Shown in pieces: positions 60,672 through 64,000 of a DNA stretch of 64,000 nt. The notes under the pieces are model-generated. The model made no database searches and was not told where the DNA came from. It saw only the letters and a program-made list of their open reading frames with translations. A program made the position numbers and the translations under genes. Position 1 is the first letter of the stretch; each line of letters starts with the position of its first letter. The stretch lies in assembly GCF_000092505.1 (NCBI RefSeq), contig NC_014136.1:1132501-1196500 (forward strand), in the 5' to 3' direction. The stretch is from Leuconostoc kimchii IMSNU 11154. GTDB lineage: Bacteria; Bacillota; Bacilli; Lactobacillales; Lactobacillaceae.

Positions 60672-61004
60672 TTACTTAACCATTTGAGTGTAGTGGGTTC
60701 CCCAAATTGCCATCGCTTCAATAACAGGATAGAGGCTACTACCTAATTTAGTAACCCGATATTCCGTTTTCACCGGAATGACTGGATAAACGCGTTTGTC
60801 CAATATACCATCTGCTTCCAATTCTGATAGTTGTTTTGCAAGCATTCTTTTCGAAACATAAGGTAGCTTTGCTTGTAATTCTGAGAATCTCAAAACATCA
60901 TTTTTAAAAATATGATAAAGTATAACACTTTTCCATTTTCCAGATATGAATTGTAGTGTGTTCTGAACTGGGCAACCTAAGTCACAATCGTAAATTTCTT
61001 TCAT
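60672..61004 (-). CDS. HxlR-family transcriptional regulator
   Basis: A 110-residue HxlR/MarR-like winged-helix protein starting MKEIYDCDLGCPVQNTLQF. The N-terminal cysteines (C7, C11) match the redox/electrophile-sensing position of YodB/HypR. GKWKSVILYHI and PYVSKRMLAKQLSELEADG are the DNA-binding parts. AAAGGTGG precedes the ATG at 61004; an upstream in-frame start is rejected. It is divergent from the broken quinone oxidoreductase gene, its normal target type. Confidence 0.88.
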   Translation of the reverse strand: MKEIYDCDLGCPVQNTLQFISGKWKSVILYHIFKNDVLRFSELQAKLPYVSKRMLAKQLSELEADGILDKRVYPVIPVKTEYRVTKLGSSLYPVIEAMAIWGTHYTQMVK

Positions 61005-61076
61005 TTTCAGACCACCTTTAATTTTTACTGACCTTATCATAGCATGTATCAGGTAGAAAAATCAGGTGAATTAAAA

Positions 61077-61108
61077 GACACCTAGTCTATATTCAGGCAC
61101 TTAGTGTC
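61077..61108. promoter_or_regulatory. inverted repeat between hxlR and the oxidoreductase
   Basis: GACACCTAGT (61077-61086) and ACTTAGTGTC (61099-61108), complementary at 9 of 10 positions with a 12-base spacer; a plausible HxlR operator. Confidence 0.45.
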
Positions 61109-61173
61109 ATTAAATTCACGTCTTAACAATTTAAAAAAAGGGGGTATCATTAGTCTTGTTAGGAGGCAAGAAA

Positions 61174-62211
61174 ATGATAAAACAAGTAAAGGCGGTTGGC
61201 TTTTATCGTCACTTACCGATTACCGATAACAATAGTTTTGAAGACGTGTTAATTGATACACCAGAAGTCAGCGGGCATGACATTCTTGTTGAAGTTGCGG
61301 GTGTAGCAGTTAATCCTGTTGACACATTTGTGCGTAAAGGTGGTCGAAAAAATAAGTTAGTCAAACCAAAAATTATTGGCTGGGATGCTGTCGGGACAGT
61401 TATTGCAAAAGGTGATAACGTATCACTTTTTAATATCGGTGATCGCGTATGGTACGCAGGGGATTTTACAAGGTCAGGGAGTAACGCACAACAGCAATTG
61501 GTAGATGAAAGAGTTGCCAGTTTAGCACCTCATAATTTAGACGATTCACAGGCAGCAGCGATACCGTTAGTAGGGTTAACTGCCTACGAATCTTTATTTG
61601 AAAAGCTTAATATTAATTGGTCTGGGGACAATACTCAAAAAATAATTTTAATTATCAATGGTTCTGGTGGTGTTGGTTCTATAGCCATTCAGCTTGCAAA
61701 ATTAGCTGGGTTAACTGTCATAGCTACTGCTTCAAAATCAGAATCAGTGGCGTGGGTTAAAAAGTTAGGTGCAAGTGATGTTGTTGATCATTATGAAGAT
61801 TTGATCACGCAAGTTCATAAAACTGGTCATCAATATGTTGACTATATTTTAAATTTGAATAATTTAGATGCACACTGGTTTGAAATTGCTGAATTAATCA
61901 AGCCAGATGGGCAGGTTGTTGCTACGACAGAAAATCATCGATTAATTGATCTTCAAAAATTGACTAAAAAGCGGGTGACTTTCAGTTGGTAATGGATGTA
62001 TAGTAAATCGTATTACCAAACTGAGAATATGATTAGTCAGCACAACATTTTAAGGCATTTGGCAACGTTGTATGAGGAGGAAAAAATACAACCCATTGCA
62101 ACAAAAACTTACTATCCAATCAACGCTGATAATATGAAAAAAGCGCATGCTGATGTCGAGTCAGGGCATATGATCGGAAAAGTAACGTTAGTTAGTTGGG
62201 AGGGGAAATAG
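61174..62211 (+). pseudogene. zinc-type alcohol dehydrogenase / quinone oxidoreductase broken by one stop codon
   Basis: A medium-chain reductase of the zinc-less YogA/ZADH type. The first part (about 272 codons, from AGGAGG-ATG at 61174) holds the GroES-like domain and the Rossmann motif INGSGGVGSIAIQLA. An in-frame TAA at 61990-61992 interrupts the frame between FSW and WMYSKSYYQTE; the same frame then runs on to 62211 with the family's C-terminal KTYYPINADNMKKAHADVESGHMIGKVTL. A single GAA-to-TAA change would explain it. It is probably a young pseudogene; readthrough cannot be excluded. Confidence 0.85.
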
Positions 62212-62233
62212 GTAAGTCATTATATTAGGGCAT

Positions 62234-62296
62234 AAAAACAATGCCATAAACTTCGTAAGTTAACGTTATTTTTGACGTATATGGCATTGTTTATTT
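62234..62296. terminator. long-loop terminator
   Basis: AAAACAATGCCATA and TATGGCATTGTTT enclose a loop with a further AACTT/AAGTT stem, between the pseudogene and the converging dehydrogenase gene. Confidence 0.7.
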
Positions 62297-62360
62297 TAAT
62301 GAGTCATGTGATGGTTGTTGAAAGTAGTGGGAGACATATATTGAGTAACTTAGATAATAA

Positions 62361-63275
62361 TTACAAATAATCCGCTGTTTTTTGAACAATGGCATCAGCA
62401 GACTGTTGTAATGCGATTTCTTCATCTGGAGTCAGAGGCAAGTCAAATGTCTGTACAACACCAGCGCGTCCAATGATAGCTGGCGTTGAGATATAACTTT
62501 TGAACTTGTCATCATAGTGAGACACAATCGCTTCGTTACGTGCATCAGATAAGACAAGTTGTGCCAAGGACACAGCAGCATGTGCAATGGCAAAATTAGT
62601 ATATTTTTTACCATTAAAAACAGTAAAACCACCAACTCTGGCATCGTTAGCAATTTTATCAAGGTCTAAATGGTGTTGCGCAATTAAGGATTGAATGTCT
62701 TGACCTAGAATCTTTACGGTTGACCAAGCGGCAAATTGTGAGTCACCGTGTTCACCTAACATATAACCTTGCACACTACGAGGATCAACGTGTAACGTTT
62801 CGCCCAGAACACGTTTGAGGCGTGCTGTGTCAAGATAAGTGCCAGTACCAAATACTTGATTAGTAGGCAATCCGGTTGCTTTTTGATAAATACCTGTAAT
62901 AACATCAACGGGATTGGAAATCACAATCAGTACACCATTGAAGCCTGCTTTTTTCAAATCAGCGCCAACTTGTTGTACTTCAGGTGTATTTGCTTTAAGC
63001 TCAGTAAAACGGTCACCGCCTGGTTTGATCAAATCAATATGACCAAGAGCCGAAATAACAAGGTCTGCGTCAGTTAAGTCAGCAGCCGTGCCGGTATGAA
63101 TAGTTGCGTGCGTACTAAGTAGACTAGCAGCGTCACGAAAATCTAGAGCGTCTGCTGCTACTTTATCTGAATTTTTGTCTACTAAAACTAATTCATCAGC
63201 TAAACCTTGCGCAATAATAATATGGGCGACCGTTGCGCCAACATGTCCAATACCTATAACACCAATTTTCCTCAT
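62361..63275 (-). CDS. L-2-hydroxyisocaproate / L-lactate dehydrogenase-type enzyme
   Basis: A 304-residue NAD-dependent LDH/MDH-superfamily enzyme. GIGHVG (8-13) with D33 binds NAD; R89 in GDRF, N121, R152 and the catalytic H176 in GEHGDSQF complete the site. From memory it resembles Weissella L-HicDH (GDRF.ELK region and KGGFTV/NGKxYT) more than classical L-LDH, so it may reduce branched 2-keto acids. No ribosome site of unusual kind; it is monocistronic, downstream of the parS-bearing terminator. Confidence 0.88.
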   Translation of the reverse strand: MRKIGVIGIGHVGATVAHIIIAQGLADELVLVDKNSDKVAADALDFRDAASLLSTHATIHTGTAADLTDADLVISALGHIDLIKPGGDRFTELKANTPEVQQVGADLKKAGFNGVLIVISNPVDVITGIYQKATGLPTNQVFGTGTYLDTARLKRVLGETLHVDPRSVQGYMLGEHGDSQFAAWSTVKILGQDIQSLIAQHHLDLDKIANDARVGGFTVFNGKKYTNFAIAHAAVSLAQLVLSDARNEAIVSHYDDKFKSYISTPAIIGRAGVVQTFDLPLTPDEEIALQQSADAIVQKTADYL

Positions 63276-63335
63276 GTTTTACCTCGTTAGTATAAAATGT
63301 GTCTTTAATTAGATTATACACATATTTAAATTAAA

Positions 63336-63383
63336 ATAAAGGGCATCGTAATGTTTCACGTGAAACATTACGATGCCCTTTAT
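63336..63383. terminator. 48-nt perfect palindromic terminator
   Basis: A perfect palindrome centred at 63359.5. On the minus strand it follows the stop of the ABC ATPase and ends in TTTATTTT, a textbook intrinsic terminator. It also forms the upstream boundary of the dehydrogenase gene. Its core is a parS sequence. Confidence 0.88.
63352..63367. other. parS: parS-like ParB-binding site, second copy
   Basis: TGTTTCACGTGAAACA, identical to the copy at 2096-2111 and to the parS consensus, again at the exact centre of a terminator palindrome. Confidence 0.75.
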
Positions 63384-63388
63384 GTCGA

Positions 63389-64000
63389 TTAAGCAATAAA
63401 ATATTTGAGAATGTCTGCTTCATTCAAGTCTGATTTATTCTGACCACGCACATCAAGCACAATATCACCAGCATTGAGAATAATGAGTCGGTTACCATAT
63501 TTCAATGCGTCGGCTAAATTATGGGTAATCATGAGGGCTGTTAATTGATTTTTAGTTACTTGCTCGTTCGTTGCTAGCATCAATTGTTCAGAAGTTTTGG
63601 GATCCAGTGCTGCTGTGTGTTCATCTAAGAGTAATAATTCAGGCTTCACACGAGTTGCCATAAGGAAACTAAGCGCTTGACGTTGACCACCTGATAAATT
63701 ACCAGTTGCTGTATTCAAACGTGTGTCTAAATTATTGCCCATCACTTGTGTGATTTTGGCATATTCATTTAACTTTTCTTTAGTCAAACCACGATTACGC
63801 AATGTCCGTTTTTGACCACGTTTTTCAGCAAGTAGTAAGTTTTCGGCAACAGTCATGCGCGGTGCAGTGCCCATTTTTGGATCTTGAAATACACGTGCGA
63901 TATAATTGGTACGCGTTACAGCAGAGTCATGCGCAATACTATGACCATGGTGTAGCAATTGTCCAGAGTCAATCGATAAATTACCAGCAATGGTGTTGAA
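63389..64000 (-). CDS. ABC transporter ATP-binding protein (COG1101/TrpX-like), 5' end outside window
   Basis: The visible 203 codons form the C-terminal part of an ABC ATPase: a Q-loop VFQDPKMGTAPRMTVAENL, signature LSGGQRQAL and Walker B LLLLDEHTAAL. The frame remains open to the window edge, so the Walker A part lies beyond it. The AP-rich Q-loop region is typical of the COG1101 family, which in lactic acid bacteria works with a TrpX/TrpY-type binding protein and permease, possibly for aromatic amino acids. Substrate is inferred only. Confidence 0.85.
   Translation of the reverse strand, partial: FNTIAGNLSIDSGQLLHHGHSIAHDSAVTRTNYIARVFQDPKMGTAPRMTVAENLLLAEKRGQKRTLRNRGLTKEKLNEYAKITQVMGNNLDTRLNTATGNLSGGQRQALSFLMATRVKPELLLLDEHTAALDPKTSEQLMLATNEQVTKNQLTALMITHNLADALKYGNRLIILNAGDIVLDVRGQNKSDLNEADILKYFIA

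Noticed and set aside
62856..63077. 73-residue plus-strand ORF inside the dehydrogenase gene
   Set aside because: Antisense shadow of a complete, conserved enzyme.

Overview
The window is a continuous piece of low-GC Firmicute chromosome, most likely from a heterofermentative lactic acid bacterium of the Leuconostoc/Weissella group. This is inferred from remembered family resemblance, not from a database search. Pointers are an L-2-hydroxyisocaproate-type dehydrogenase, a quinone-linked D-lactate dehydrogenase, a second LepA-like GTPase, CopY/CopB copper control, CcpA-type cre sites, many private drug pumps and no rRNA. Coding density is high, most genes carry a GGAGG-type ribosome site, and convergent genes share strong bidirectional hairpin terminators.

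Layout. 1-560: tRNA cluster (a probable Ser tail, fMet, Asp, Phe, Gly, Ile) and its terminator. 875-9422: an MFS pump, a NagD-like phosphatase, a Ser/Thr-rich membrane protein with a DUF6681-like partner, a GNAT enzyme, lipoteichoic acid synthase, a MerR regulator, an RluA-type pseudouridine synthase and an aquaporin. 9744-16215: gluconate permease, copY-copB, menE-menG and tRNA-Asn. 16278-20477: argCJBD on the minus strand behind two ARG boxes. 20661-27544: PadR unit, PEBP protein, small HTH regulator, LepA paralogue, a possible immunity protein and a secreted GH32 fructanase. 27608-31369: Rgg regulator and its divergent transporter, an IS3 remnant, an unannotated type I toxin-antitoxin locus and an orphan hairpin.

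31085-36436 holds an ArsR/DHA2 pump pair, a disulfide-reductase-like flavoprotein, PadR, OsmC and a secreted matrixin-type protease. 36450-42306 holds the ribose operon rbsDACB and dld. 42356-44462 holds a Ktr potassium channel. 44597-53698 is an efflux and redox-response region: TetR/ECF S-component, Rrf2/NmrA-type quinone reductase and three DHA2 pumps. 53918-57569 is a nucleoside ABC importer. 57735-60355 is a second ArsR/DHA2 module with a 51-codon coupled ORF and a PPTase that lacks its third metal ligand. 60672-64000 has HxlR, a nonsense-broken quinone oxidoreductase, the L-HicDH-type dehydrogenase and a 5'-truncated ABC ATPase.

Most striking points: (i) two perfect 16-bp parS sequences, each at the centre of a perfect palindromic terminator, plus a third terminator palindrome carrying two inverted perfect DnaA boxes; (ii) repressor genes (two ArsR, probably copY) whose promoters sit exactly where transcripts would start at the ATG, predicting leaderless mRNAs; (iii) a type I toxin-antitoxin locus with a 33-residue Hol-Tox-like peptide; (iv) unusually long perfect palindromes over pump promoters; and (v) small coupled or leader ORFs in front of DHA2 pumps. 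I did not find CRISPR arrays, a known anti-phage system, a prophage or a biosynthetic cluster.
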